IMG/VR virus record: IMGVR_UViG_3300010401_000033
Span: 1 to 64,000 of that record
Source of the DNA: a virus
Length of the DNA: 64,000 nt
Direction: 5' to 3' (one strand)
The number at the start of each line of letters is the position of its first letter. Position 1 is the first letter of the stretch. The notes below the pieces were generated by a model. The model saw only the letters and a program-made list of their open reading frames with translations. It was not told the DNA's origin and made no database searches. Shown piece after piece: positions 50,536-59,343 of the stretch. A program made the position numbers and the translations under genes.

Positions 50536-51991
50536 TGAGATATTGCTTGAATGGGAGTTTTTCGCTATTATAGATGGAGGCACGGTGGATGAAGTGTTTC
50601 AGGAGAAAATTCTCTCGTTTACCGATCCTGAGGTCATCCACAATATCAAAGAGGGTGGCACAGGTTTTACCGTCAGCATTTCGCAAACCTCTACCGATGG
50701 ATTGAAGATTGCGGATTCGTGATTTGGATGGTGCCGCAAAAATGACGTTATGGAGTTTCTTGATATTGATACCTGTGCTGAATGTCCCGTAAGATGCCAC
50801 GATGATTGCATTTTCACTCTCTTCGGTAATTCCCCGAATTTCTTCACGCACCAATGTTTCGGTGTCTCCGTGGACAAAAAAGACCTTTCGCCCCTCTGCT
50901 GCTCCGTCTCTAATGGATTCAAACAATGGCTTACCGTGCTTCTTGACCAATTGAAAGAGAATGAGGGTGTTGCCTTCCAGGGAGAGAGCAAGGTTGCGAA
51001 CAAACTTGGCTCTTGGCTGATAATGCACCACGGCATCGTATTCCTCCTGATAAGAGGATTTCCTCAGTGATTGACACACGGCCTCAGGATATTTGAGCAC
51101 CAGGCACTTAATTTTCAGTGAGGCTAACTTACCGGAGTCCATGAGTTCTTTGGTTGTAGTGGCGGCAAACTCAGGACCAAAATGACCCTCTAATACCAAT
51201 TTGTGCGTCTTGGTTCCATCTAGGGTGCCCGTAGTTCCGATACGAACATCCGCATTTTTGAGTGCTGCCATTACCGCCGAGAGGGTCTTGGCTTTGAATT
51301 GATGGGCTTCATCCCCGATCACAAAATCAAATTGAGAGAGGTATTCAGGATTCTTTTTGTGTTGCAGGTAGAGTGTTTGATAGGTTGAGACGGTGAGGAA
51401 ATGCTTAATCACCTTATCCTTACCCTCATAGAGGCGATGCACGTACTTATCAGAGTCCCACCCATAGGACTGGAAATCGGTGAAAAGTTGTTCAACCAAC
51501 GAGGTGGTTGGAACAATAATCAATCCGCGTTGGTGGTTTTGTTGGAGTTGTCTCGCCATCATATACATGATAAGCGATTTACCGGATGCCGTAGGGCTGA
51601 CGATCAACAGGCGTCTGTAGCGAATGGCTTTCGCAAACGCTTCAATCTGATAGTCGTGGGGAATATGTGGGAGACCGAGAGAGACTGCGAAGGCTTGCGC
51701 CTCGGCAATTGAGAAGTTCGTGGTTAGGAGAACAGCGTCATCGACTGAAAGAGTGTATTGACGATCCGCAGCAAATTTCTGGAGGTAACCGACAAGACCA
51801 CCAGGGAGAGTAGCATAGCGGCGATCAAATAACCTGATCCGACCGTCCCACATACCGCTCTTAAATAAAGGCTGGTACTCATGTCCAGGGACGAAGAATG
51901 CAAAATACTCTGACAACTCTTGTGCCACTGCGTCATCAGTGCTAACCTGAATAAAGGCTTCATTTTTCTTACTAACAAAAAGGTTGGACAT
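50519..51991 (-). CDS. uvsW: DNA helicase UvsW
   Basis: 490 aa (T4 UvsW is 503). Motif I is IVSPTASGKSLIMYM, motif II is DFVIGDEAHQFKA, motif III is IGTTGTL and motif VI is SIGRGLRN. It unwinds branched recombination intermediates and R-loops. ATG 51991 overlaps the uvsY stop (TAATG). Confidence 0.93.
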   Translation of the reverse strand: MSNLFVSKKNEAFIQVSTDDAVAQELSEYFAFFVPGHEYQPLFKSGMWDGRIRLFDRRYATLPGGLVGYLQKFAADRQYTLSVDDAVLLTTNFSIAEAQAFAVSLGLPHIPHDYQIEAFAKAIRYRRLLIVSPTASGKSLIMYMMARQLQQNHQRGLIIVPTTSLVEQLFTDFQSYGWDSDKYVHRLYEGKDKVIKHFLTVSTYQTLYLQHKKNPEYLSQFDFVIGDEAHQFKAKTLSAVMAALKNADVRIGTTGTLDGTKTHKLVLEGHFGPEFAATTTKELMDSGKLASLKIKCLVLKYPEAVCQSLRKSSYQEEYDAVVHYQPRAKFVRNLALSLEGNTLILFQLVKKHGKPLFESIRDGAAEGRKVFFVHGDTETLVREEIRGITEESENAIIVASYGTFSTGINIKKLHNVIFAAPSKSRIRNLQSIGRGLRNADGKTCATLFDIVDDLRIGKRENFLLKHFIHRASIYNSEKLPFKQYLIDLKS

Positions 51992-52458
51992 TAGTGGGCC
52001 CCCGATATGAATTTCTCCCAACTAATGATATCCTTTAGTTGGAAGGTTCGGGACCCCAGTTCTTTAATGATTCGTTCGCACAAATCCACAATTTCCTCAT
52101 GTATGGCAATCACAGCCTTGCCGTTCACCAATTCCTTATCTGAGTCCATGTAGGTCGCCAGATCACCCTTAAGAGTGTAGAGGAATGGTTCCCACTTATA
52201 ATGGGCGAGCGTAGTTTGATCCAGGCGCCCCATGTAGTATTCATACTTCAATCGGCGGAGTTTTGCCATGCGCCGTTCACCTTCTTTAAAGGCACGACGA
52301 TGGGTGCTGAGGATGGTGAGGTACTTGCTGTGAAGCGAACCGATCTTTCTCAGTTCGGAGGCAGGTTCCAACTTATCCATAACAGCGTCAATTTTCCACT
52401 CCGCGAGGAGTGAGTCCACCTGGTCGGTAGACGGAGCCTTCGGGTCAAGATTTAGCAT
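51991..52458 (-). CDS. uvsY: Recombination mediator UvsY
   Basis: 155 aa (T4 UvsY is 137). The mostly helical, acidic/basic pattern with KLRRLKYEYYMGRLDQTTL and SRTFQLKDIISWEKFI matches UvsY, which loads UvsX on single-stranded DNA covered by gp32. Co-transcribed with uvsW. Its promoter (52464-52492) ends 5 nt before the ATG. Confidence 0.85.
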   Translation of the reverse strand: MLNLDPKAPSTDQVDSLLAEWKIDAVMDKLEPASELRKIGSLHSKYLTILSTHRRAFKEGERRMAKLRRLKYEYYMGRLDQTTLAHYKWEPFLYTLKGDLATYMDSDKELVNGKAVIAIHEEIVDLCERIIKELGSRTFQLKDIISWEKFISGAH

Positions 52459-52463
52459 GAGGT

Positions 52464-52492
52464 ATTATAACACAATCAATTATGAAAGTCAA
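52464..52492 (-). promoter_or_regulatory. Sigma70-type promoter of uvsY
   Basis: TTGACT, 17-bp spacer, perfect TATAAT. The -10 box ends 5 nt before ATG 52458 and no ribosome site fits into the leader. Confidence 0.75.
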
Positions 52493-53028
52493 CGATTGAG
52501 GACTTCAATCTCATAGAGGTCAAACCTAAACACAGCGTCCGAGGTTACCGGTTCCTCTGGTGCAGAGGTTGAAGAGAGGAGGATATCGGTAAGTTGTGTG
52601 GGGAAGCAATGCTGAAACTTAATACGAATCTTGGGGTTCTGTTTGGAGTCAAGCACCACCAAAGTCGCATCAGAGAATTGTGGCTGTGGAGCCCCGTAGG
52701 CACCTGGACGCAGCGGGAGGTTCTTGAATTCCTTGAATTCCTTCGGAAACGTCAACCCACGCATCCAGGTATACACTTCAAGCCACCCAGTTAACTCTTC
52801 ATCCACGATAAAGGTCATGGAGAAGGGGTTAATAAGCAACTTCTCACCAGGAGAATAGAGATCAATAAACGGAGTCTGCCTCGGTACTTCTCCGATGGAC
52901 AAACCAGGAATGTTGACAGATTGGGCCCAGTATTCCACGGTTGGAATAGCGGTAAAACTCACCAAAAATTTATTTGGGTGCATCCCATTGGGATTGGCTG
53001 GGGTGTGTGGAATTGAAGGGATTGCCAT
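52489..53028 (-). CDS. Tail-tube-like virion protein
   Basis: 179 aa. NKFLVSFTAIPTVEYWAQSV, NIPGLSIGEVPRQTPFIDLY and LLINPFSMTFIVDEELTGWL follow the T4 gp19/gp54 tail-tube fold pattern. It is distinct from the real tail tube gp19 at 61853-62416, so it is probably a baseplate-tube initiator (gp54 type) or a tail terminator. Its place between uvsY and a P-loop gene is odd for a structural gene. Confidence 0.65.
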   Translation of the reverse strand: MAIPSIPHTPANPNGMHPNKFLVSFTAIPTVEYWAQSVNIPGLSIGEVPRQTPFIDLYSPGEKLLINPFSMTFIVDEELTGWLEVYTWMRGLTFPKEFKEFKNLPLRPGAYGAPQPQFSDATLVVLDSKQNPKIRIKFQHCFPTQLTDILLSSTSAPEEPVTSDAVFRFDLYEIEVLNR

Positions 53029-53029
53029 G

Positions 53030-53545
53030 TTACGACCTCTCTATCCAATCAAGAATCTGTCTCGGTGCCTCTGAGTCGCCATTGGCTTCAATAATCTTGT
53101 TTGGCGGCACCTGTGAGTATACAAGACTATGTATCTGTCGATCTAAGTCCTTCGCTTCGTCCTCAGTCTGACTACGCCCAAAGAGGACGTAAGGCTTTGT
53201 ACGCCTGAGAATCACTGCGATGTTGTCATATTCGTGAAACAGGTCTTTAATGAAGGGACTGAAACTTGAGGGCATCATTCTATTATAGACCAGGCACAGG
53301 AGCAACGGACTGTCAGTGATGCAATAATCAACCTTATCCTTGAGCAAGAAGAGGCGATGGTGTTGCTTGGCAGAGATATACAATTGATCGTCAAGTTCTT
53401 TATGACGATCCGCCCAGACAATATCCTTGGCGTACTCGGTCACAAGTTCCACCTTATAACCATCCTGCTTCATGATATGAAAGAGACCCGCCGCGGTGGT
53501 TGATTTCCCGGCACCCGGGCCCGCAAAGAGATTCACGACCTTCAT
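53030..53545 (-). CDS. P-loop ATPase/kinase, NadR-like
   Basis: 171 aa. Walker A is VNLFAGPGAGKSTTAAGLF, with VDYCITDSPLLLCLVY and VILRRTKPYVLFGRSQTEDE, matching AAA_28-type kinases (NadR or Ttd14 like). A nucleoside or nicotinamide-ribose kinase activity is possible. Confidence 0.6.
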   Translation of the reverse strand: MKVVNLFAGPGAGKSTTAAGLFHIMKQDGYKVELVTEYAKDIVWADRHKELDDQLYISAKQHHRLFLLKDKVDYCITDSPLLLCLVYNRMMPSSFSPFIKDLFHEYDNIAVILRRTKPYVLFGRSQTEDEAKDLDRQIHSLVYSQVPPNKIIEANGDSEAPRQILDWIERS

Positions 53546-54039
53546 GCAAATTCCTTTCCTGGAAATTCATCTACTTCTTCGTCATCTTCTTCTGGTTCAG
53601 CAATACCTGCATCAATCCATGATACCACTTCTTTGTCCTTGATGAAAATGATGTAGGATTGTCCACCATCCTTATGATAGACACTGACCTGAACCGCAGT
53701 GATCGGTAGACTACCGATTTCGTCCTGCAAAGTCTTGACACTGAGCACCCTTATAGTAAGGGTTTGTTCGGGGAACCGCTTTTTTCCAAAACCCTTAATT
53801 AAATCATCCAATTCTGTGCGAAGATCGTTCTCAACGGTAACTTGAGTCTTTTTGACCTGTCGTTCGCGGCATTCTATCCGAAAGTTGTTTTCATTGGGAT
53901 AGGCTTCTGCCATTTCAAACCCAATACGGTCCCTTTCAACTTGGCATTCTTCTTGTGTAGCGAATGAATTGAGGAATGTGAGGCGTTCCAACCCCTGAAC
54001 GGGGGTGAGCAAAACCATAAGCAATACCCAGGGTAGCAT
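53542..54039 (-). CDS. Secreted or membrane-bound small protein, unknown
   Basis: 165 aa. It starts with a signal-like segment MLPWVLLMVLLTPVQG, which can be cut after about residue 16. Two predicted beta/alpha halves and an acidic C-terminus follow. A late promoter (54074-54081) lies upstream, so it may be made late. Confidence 0.5.
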   Translation of the reverse strand: MLPWVLLMVLLTPVQGLERLTFLNSFATQEECQVERDRIGFEMAEAYPNENNFRIECRERQVKKTQVTVENDLRTELDDLIKGFGKKRFPEQTLTIRVLSVKTLQDEIGSLPITAVQVSVYHKDGGQSYIIFIKDKEVVSWIDAGIAEPEEDDEEVDEFPGKEFA

Positions 54040-54073
54040 AGTTCTCCTTAGAAGGTGAGTGTATACTATACAC

Positions 54074-54081
54074 TATTTATG
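54074..54081 (-). promoter_or_regulatory. Late promoter, CATAAATA
   Basis: CATAAATA on the minus strand, 35 nt before ATG 54039. It also overlaps the gap to the gp23 terminator. Confidence 0.6.
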
Positions 54082-54104
54082 AGGGGTTGTCAAGATAAAA
54101 GAAA

Positions 54105-54130
54105 AGGGGAACCTCTTTCGAGATTCCCCT
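54105..54130 (-). terminator. Rho-independent terminator after gp23
   Basis: AGGGGAA-CTC hairpin of 10-11 bp with a GAAA tetraloop, followed by UUUUCUUUU on the minus strand, 28 nt after the gp23 stop. Confidence 0.88.
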
Positions 54131-54157
54131 CACTTTGAAACAGATTACAGGAATTGA

Positions 54158-55492
54158 TTATGCAATGTTTGCAATCTTCAACGCTCTGTAGTACATGTTT
54201 GCGCGGACGGTCAAGGCACCAGAACCCTGCACTGCACCTTCTGCGAATGGGTTCGCAACGATGCCATAACGGGTCTTAAACCCGATCTTTGGCTGGAAGG
54301 TTGCTGTGTCGATGGCGCGAACCATCTGGAGCGGAACGTATGGGCAGTAGAAGATTCCTGCATCAAATGCGTTGGAACCCTTGTACCCGACGACCGCGAA
54401 TTCCTGAGTCTGTGCGGCTGGGAAGTACGGGTCAATGTAGACCTTGTAGCGACCAAGCAAGGTACCCGCGAAGGTGTTGCCTGTGTCATCCACGTTGAGG
54501 CTGATGTTATCCTTCAAGGCGCCTGCATAGTCCAAGACTCCTGCGAGTGCGAAGGCTGATGCCACGTCTGAGGAACAGACAACCACGTTACCCTTGCCAC
54601 GACGGGTTTGCTTGGCGATGGTGTTCGCTTCGCGTTCGATCTGGAACACGAGTCCCTTGATCTTTTCAACCATCCAACGACCGTTTGAATCGGTGTCGAG
54701 GTCGAATGTCCCTGCGGTGGTCGTACCAACTTGGCAACCAACCTTGGCGACGGAGTAAATGGTGCGGATAACTTCACGGTTGATTTCTGAGAGGACTTCG
54801 GCGGAGAGGATGTTGGAAAGTTCCGTCTCGGCGTCGAGTCCGTGAACTGCCTTCAAGTCCTGTGCCAATTCCAATGTGTACTCAGCCTTCAAAGCGCGTG
54901 TCTTTGCAGTCACGGTGACCTTTTCAATGCTGAATCCCATTTCGCTGAATGCTGGGTTCGTGCCATCGCCCAAACCTTCCGCAACTGCTGTGGAGATACC
55001 GACGCCAGGTGCAACTGGAGTTGCGAACACGGCTGCGGTGTTACCGGATGCAGTCAAGGACAATGCGGTCTGTGCCACACCGGTGCCGGTGAAGGATGAG
55101 TTTGCTTCCTGATAGAAGGCTTCATCCAAACGCGCAGTGGCGTTTGCATAGTTGGAACGCATTGCGAAAATCAATCCCGTAGGACCGGTCATTGGCTGGA
55201 CGCCGCAGATGTCATACGCAATCAAGTTCGGGAGGGAACGACGAACGAGGGAGATGAGGATTGGGTCATATCCTGCCATTGGACCCGTTGCTGTTGCGGC
55301 ACCCGTCAAACCACCACCCGTGGCGTTGACTGCGGTTTCCGACAACATCTGAGCATCACCCTTGAGAGCAATGGCTTGGTTTTCCAAGACGATTGCGGTG
55401 ACCGCTCGGCGGTGCTTATCGGTGATCTTTGGGAGTGCCTCGTGGTCGAGGACTGATGCCCACTTGGTTTCTAACTTCTCTGATTGAAACAT
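54158..55492 (-). CDS. 23: Major capsid protein, gp23
   Basis: 444 aa. PMTGPTGLIFAMRSNY and the segments AEYTLELAQDLKAVHGLDAE and VYIDPYFP are typical of T4-like gp23 (HK97 fold). It assembles on the gp22 core and is cut by gp21. No late promoter was found directly before it; it may be expressed from the gp22 promoter. Terminator at 54105-54130. Confidence 0.95.
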   Translation of the reverse strand: MFQSEKLETKWASVLDHEALPKITDKHRRAVTAIVLENQAIALKGDAQMLSETAVNATGGGLTGAATATGPMAGYDPILISLVRRSLPNLIAYDICGVQPMTGPTGLIFAMRSNYANATARLDEAFYQEANSSFTGTGVAQTALSLTASGNTAAVFATPVAPGVGISTAVAEGLGDGTNPAFSEMGFSIEKVTVTAKTRALKAEYTLELAQDLKAVHGLDAETELSNILSAEVLSEINREVIRTIYSVAKVGCQVGTTTAGTFDLDTDSNGRWMVEKIKGLVFQIEREANTIAKQTRRGKGNVVVCSSDVASAFALAGVLDYAGALKDNISLNVDDTGNTFAGTLLGRYKVYIDPYFPAAQTQEFAVVGYKGSNAFDAGIFYCPYVPLQMVRAIDTATFQPKIGFKTRYGIVANPFAEGAVQGSGALTVRANMYYRALKIANIA

Positions 55493-55524
55493 GTGTGTTT
55501 CTCCTTGGTTTCTGGTATTGGTGA

Positions 55525-56715
55525 TTACTTCAAACTCTTGGCGATGGCTGCTGCAACGGATGCCACTTCTGGGTTCGTGGACATTGGCTTGTCATCGGCA
55601 ACTTCCGATGCTTCGGTCAACATCTTGGCATTCGCGTCGGACTTCTTCACAGCATTCACTGGGAAGTAGTTCTCTCGGATTGTGGAAACCTTACCCTTGT
55701 AATCACCTTCTGCGGTGAATTCGACGCTCTCTGCGAGTGTGCGAACTTTTTCAACTTGCGTCTGTGTCAATCCTTCACACACGCCGTTGAGGATTTCGGA
55801 CTTCTTGGATTCACTGAGTTGCTTCTTGAGTTCAACGCCCTTGGCGACTTCTTCGTTCAAGGCACTGGTCAATTCTTCAACCTTCGTTGCCAATTCATCA
55901 ACCACGTCCACCTTCTCGGCAGGAATGTCAATGTAATTTTCAAGGAAGAGGTTACGCAATCCACCGATAAACTCTTCGGTCAATTCGGAACGGAGACCCT
56001 TCTCAATGGCTAACTCGTTCTGTGTCATCCACTCTTCAACCACGTAGTTGAGGTAATCATTGACTTGCTCGGTGAGGGAGTCACGAACCTCAAGCACTGC
56101 GGTTTCAAACTTCTCGGCGTATTCGGCTTCCAATGATTCCTGGATGGTCTGAACCTTGTCAGTCACACGGGCTTCGTAAATGGTGCCGATCTTGGATGCA
56201 AATTCCTTCGGGAGGTTAGATTCGGAGGCAAGAATCTTCTTCACGTCCTCAGACAAATCCTTCTTCCATGATTCGTGCATCTTCTCTAACTTGTCGATCA
56301 ATTCCTTCTCTTTCTTTTCGTGCTTCTCGGAGCCTTCCTTGTCATCTTCATCTTCGTCATCTTCGTCATCCTCTTTCTTATCTTCCTTGAGGTGACCCTG
56401 GGACAATCCGGCTTCGATACGTGCTTTACGTTCCTTCTCTTCTGGAGTCTCTTCACCTGATTCGGAAGGATCAGTTGCGGTCCCTGGCTTTCCAGCGACG
56501 GTTGGCAACGGGGCCTTGGTATCGGATGCTGGCTGCTTCCCTGGAGGGGTGGCTTCCTTGGCACCGACTTCAAGTTTGGAGTCACTGTGCTTCTGTGGAG
56601 TGTCACCACCGAGGTCTTGCACTTCGCCTGCGGCCTTGTGCATCTCTTCTTTCGGGGCTCCTGAGTGACTTGCCTTCAAAATTTCTGCGGCGGCTTCCAA
56701 CAGTGCGTTCTTCAT
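55525..56715 (-). CDS. 22: Prohead scaffold core protein, gp22
   Basis: 396 aa, longer than T4 gp22 (269 aa). It is acidic, helical and rich in Glu and Lys, with a very acidic segment (KEDDEDDEDEDDKEGSEK) and coiled-coil parts. It forms the internal scaffold that gp21 then degrades. The synteny gp20, (small proteins), gp21, gp22, gp23 is that of T4. Perfect late promoter at 56747-56754. Confidence 0.85.
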   Translation of the reverse strand: MKNALLEAAAEILKASHSGAPKEEMHKAAGEVQDLGGDTPQKHSDSKLEVGAKEATPPGKQPASDTKAPLPTVAGKPGTATDPSESGEETPEEKERKARIEAGLSQGHLKEDKKEDDEDDEDEDDKEGSEKHEKKEKELIDKLEKMHESWKKDLSEDVKKILASESNLPKEFASKIGTIYEARVTDKVQTIQESLEAEYAEKFETAVLEVRDSLTEQVNDYLNYVVEEWMTQNELAIEKGLRSELTEEFIGGLRNLFLENYIDIPAEKVDVVDELATKVEELTSALNEEVAKGVELKKQLSESKKSEILNGVCEGLTQTQVEKVRTLAESVEFTAEGDYKGKVSTIRENYFPVNAVKKSDANAKMLTEASEVADDKPMSTNPEVASVAAAIAKSLK

Positions 56716-56746
56716 GTAGAATCTCCTTAATTGTTCGCGTGATTGT

Positions 56747-56754
56747 TATTTATA
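56747..56754 (-). promoter_or_regulatory. Late promoter of gp22, TATAAATA
   Basis: Perfect TATAAATA on the minus strand, 32 nt before ATG 56715. Confidence 0.75.
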
Positions 56755-56757
56755 AAA

Positions 56758-57411
56758 TTACAGTTTTCGCATGAAATCCGAAAACAATGTAACGGCCAGT
56801 TCACTGAGTTGACGGCTCGGAGCCAATGAAATCGCTCTTTTCGCCTGTTCAATGTCCTGTGCCACGTATCTACCATCGACAAACACCCATTCACGGTTTT
56901 CCATGATACCTCGAACGAAGGCATCTGGAGCGGAGGGGTCTGCCACAATATCGGCCGCTGTAGCCAACTGATAATCGTCCTGAACGAGAGAAATACCATC
57001 GGAACCCTGCACCAACGTACCTAATCCACGGGTGCTGACCGCAATCTTTGCCCCTTCTTCAAGGAGGGATTGAACGATCTTCCCATAAGGGGTTTCAAGA
57101 ATCTTGGCTTTACCATAGAAATCATGTCCATCCGCCCTCAGTTCCTTGATAAGGTGACTGGTGCGCTCAAGATTGATCGTTGGAGAATCTGGGTGCCCTA
57201 ATTCCCCAAAGGCACGGTTCGGCTTAATGTACACATCATTGTATCGGCTGACCTCGCGGTTCATTGATTCAAAGATGTACTTGCGACGGTTCTTGTTTGG
57301 TTGTTCTGTCTGGATGAAAATACCTTCAATGAAGAACTGCTTCTTTCCAGTTTTTTCGTCTGCTTCGGTAAGCACTGTGACATTTTCGTTGCACTCTTTA
57401 ATCAGTTTCAT
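56758..57411 (-). CDS. 21: Prohead maturation protease, gp21
   Basis: 217 aa (T4 gp21 is 212). FGELGHPDSPT gives the catalytic His and KIAVSTRGLGTL the catalytic Ser of the S77 protease family. It processes the scaffold and gp23 during head maturation. ATG 57411 has AAGGA upstream; a longer start would be in the neighbour. Confidence 0.92.
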   Translation of the reverse strand: MKLIKECNENVTVLTEADEKTGKKQFFIEGIFIQTEQPNKNRRKYIFESMNREVSRYNDVYIKPNRAFGELGHPDSPTINLERTSHLIKELRADGHDFYGKAKILETPYGKIVQSLLEEGAKIAVSTRGLGTLVQGSDGISLVQDDYQLATAADIVADPSAPDAFVRGIMENREWVFVDGRYVAQDIEQAKRAISLAPSRQLSELAVTLFSDFMRKL

Positions 57412-57421
57412 GGGTCGTTCC

Positions 57422-57856
57422 TTATGGTTTTGGTGTCTGAGCGTTACAACATCCCTGGGCATCAATGTTTGTGTCCAATGAGAACAGCGAGGGATTTGAC
57501 GAATTTAATTTCTCAAAGAGATAACACTTACTTTCGTCCAAATCCACATGCACACAATTCTCACAACGAACCTGACGATCAACCAACCCTGCTTCTTTTG
57601 GTGTGACGCTGGCAATCTCTTTCCCCTTCATGCTGGTATCAGGGGTGCCAGGAACATAGAATCCGCAACTCATCTCGGTAGTAATCTTTACATCAGGTCC
57701 AAGAATCGTACATGTGCTGCCTGTAAACATGGTACAGGAGCCGCACTGAGCAAAATTCTTCTTATTGCCCTTAGAGTCCAGATATAAAAAGGCGTCTCTA
57801 TTGATTCGCTTGCTACGTTCCCTCTGTTCACTCACAATCATTCTGAGGGACTTCAT
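57422..57856 (-). CDS. Cys-rich virion-region protein (HiPIP-like pattern)
   Basis: 144 aa with nine Cys. QCGSCTMF, TCTIL, SCGFYVPG and RCENCVHV follow C-x2-C-x2-F ... C ... C-x2-Y, the pattern of high-potential iron-sulfur proteins. It lies in the head-gene block beside gp21. An iron-sulfur cluster would be unusual in a virion, so this is only a pattern. Confidence 0.55.
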   Translation of the reverse strand: MKSLRMIVSEQRERSKRINRDAFLYLDSKGNKKNFAQCGSCTMFTGSTCTILGPDVKITTEMSCGFYVPGTPDTSMKGKEIASVTPKEAGLVDRQVRCENCVHVDLDESKCYLFEKLNSSNPSLFSLDTNIDAQGCCNAQTPKP

Positions 57857-57857
57857 T

Positions 57858-58229
57858 TTACAAATCTTGTGTCTGGACGTTGTAGTTGGCATCCTTCTTC
57901 ACAACCATGATTAACGTGCCCGTACCACCGAGGAAAGTTGCTTGGATATTACCTGTTGCGCTGTTTGCCAAGTTGAAATCGTCATGTGGCCAGTATCCTG
58001 TTTCACTGAGCACCGCAATTGTGTTGGATGGACTGCCGGCGTTCTGACGGGCAATCGTCACGTTGCCTGTGGAAGGGGTTGACCAACGCAATGAAGAAAT
58101 CTGTGCCTGATAGACATTCTCGGTGCCCACATTGGCTGAAAGTTGTGACAGGTTGATTGAGACTACGCCGGAGTCCACAATACGGATGATTGAAGTGCCG
58201 CGAAGTCTGTTGATGATTTCGTATGACAT
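57858..58229 (-). CDS. Small conserved virion-region protein
   Basis: 123 aa, beta-rich (TSIIRIVDSGVVSINLSQL). It is conserved near gp21 in aquatic T4-like phages as I recall. Possibly a head-neck or decoration protein. Confidence 0.5.
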   Translation of the reverse strand: MSYEIINRLRGTSIIRIVDSGVVSINLSQLSANVGTENVYQAQISSLRWSTPSTGNVTIARQNAGSPSNTIAVLSETGYWPHDDFNLANSATGNIQATFLGGTGTLIMVVKKDANYNVQTQDL

Positions 58230-58237
58230 AGTGCTCC

Positions 58238-58654
58238 TTACTTAATTCCAAGTGCCTTGCGTTTTCTGAGACTCAATTTTCTCTTACGAAGTGTTTGCTG
58301 CAAATGTGCCTTGCGCTTACGGGAGGCTCGGCGCTGAACGATTCTCATGTGAATGCGCTTGGCAACAGGGATACGAGTGATCTTTCCTCGGCGTAAGGTA
58401 AATCCCTTCACGGCGGATTTACGAATGTTGCGCTGCAACTTCCCTTTACGGATACGGCGACGAATGAGCACAGTGCGACCCTGCTTCATGCGATTCGCTT
58501 CGACTAGACCCACAGGACTCCTTCCAAAGATCACTTCCCCCATAACACGACGGAGTACAGAAATTTTCTGCTCCGCAATCTTAGTCAGTGCCAGGGCGAC
58601 AATGGGTGCTACCTCTGCGTATCGGCCCTCTTTAATGAGGGTAATCGGGTTCAT
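58238..58654 (-). CDS. Highly basic protein, prohead core type
   Basis: 138 aa, about one third Arg/Lys in the C-terminal half (VLIRRRIRKGKLQRNIRKSA). Located between gp21 and gp20 where T4 has gp67/gp68 core proteins. DNA packaging or internal head protein is likely. Confidence 0.55.
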   Translation of the reverse strand: MNPITLIKEGRYAEVAPIVALALTKIAEQKISVLRRVMGEVIFGRSPVGLVEANRMKQGRTVLIRRRIRKGKLQRNIRKSAVKGFTLRRGKITRIPVAKRIHMRIVQRRASRKRKAHLQQTLRKRKLSLRKRKALGIK

Positions 58655-59340
58655 TACTTGACCTGCTTCCAGGCAAAATTCACCATCTTGTGAAATTTAT
58701 CCTTGGAATGTTCCAACGAACTTGCAAACTTTTTCTGATTGTCTGGATGCAACGCTGCATGAACCGTGAGAAGCGCGTTTGCAGTCTGTGGATCAATTTT
58801 CGTCTGAGTTCCGTCATGATGGAATAAAGGCTTATCGGTCTGGAATGACTTCACTCGTTCCAGGTGACTCATGACGCCACTCTCCCCTATCACACCATCA
58901 AATCCACGCGCATCTTCTTTAATAGCGGTATCAACTACAGCGTCCTTATGGACCTTATAATGGTAGCCGTATTTCCCACCGTGCGGCTCAGGGCGATGAA
59001 TCACCACATGGTCGCCTTCAACCTTAACAATCTTTCCAACTTTCAGGTGCTCAGTGGCGCCTGTTCGGTAACGAACCTTATCTCCGACTTTGTGTTCCTC
59101 TTTTGCCAAGGCAACAGGGTTCACAATGCTCGCGGCGTCTCCACCATACGGAATGCTGAAATACTGGTCGAGTTTATCGTTATAGTATAACGCAACCATT
59201 GTTTGATTCGGGAACTGGCGAACAGTCTTGCGCTTGAGAATGAGAATGTTTGGAGGCATAGAACTATGAGGAATAGCAACATGCTCCTCCAATTCAGACT
59301 CCCCTTCCAATTCTTTACGCAACTCAGAGAATTGTCTCAT
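58654..59340 (-). CDS. Protein with KOW-like central segment
   Basis: 228 aa. The central KOW-like segment (KVGDKVRYRTGATEHLKVGK) with His-rich surroundings resembles the KOW-like segments in the proteins at 6068-8867. The first 50 residues are charged and helical. Function unknown. Confidence 0.45.
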   Translation of the reverse strand: MRQFSELRKELEGESELEEHVAIPHSSMPPNILILKRKTVRQFPNQTMVALYYNDKLDQYFSIPYGGDAASIVNPVALAKEEHKVGDKVRYRTGATEHLKVGKIVKVEGDHVVIHRPEPHGGKYGYHYKVHKDAVVDTAIKEDARGFDGVIGESGVMSHLERVKSFQTDKPLFHHDGTQTKIDPQTANALLTVHAALHPDNQKKFASSLEHSKDKFHKMVNFAWKQVK

Positions 59341-59343
59341 GGG

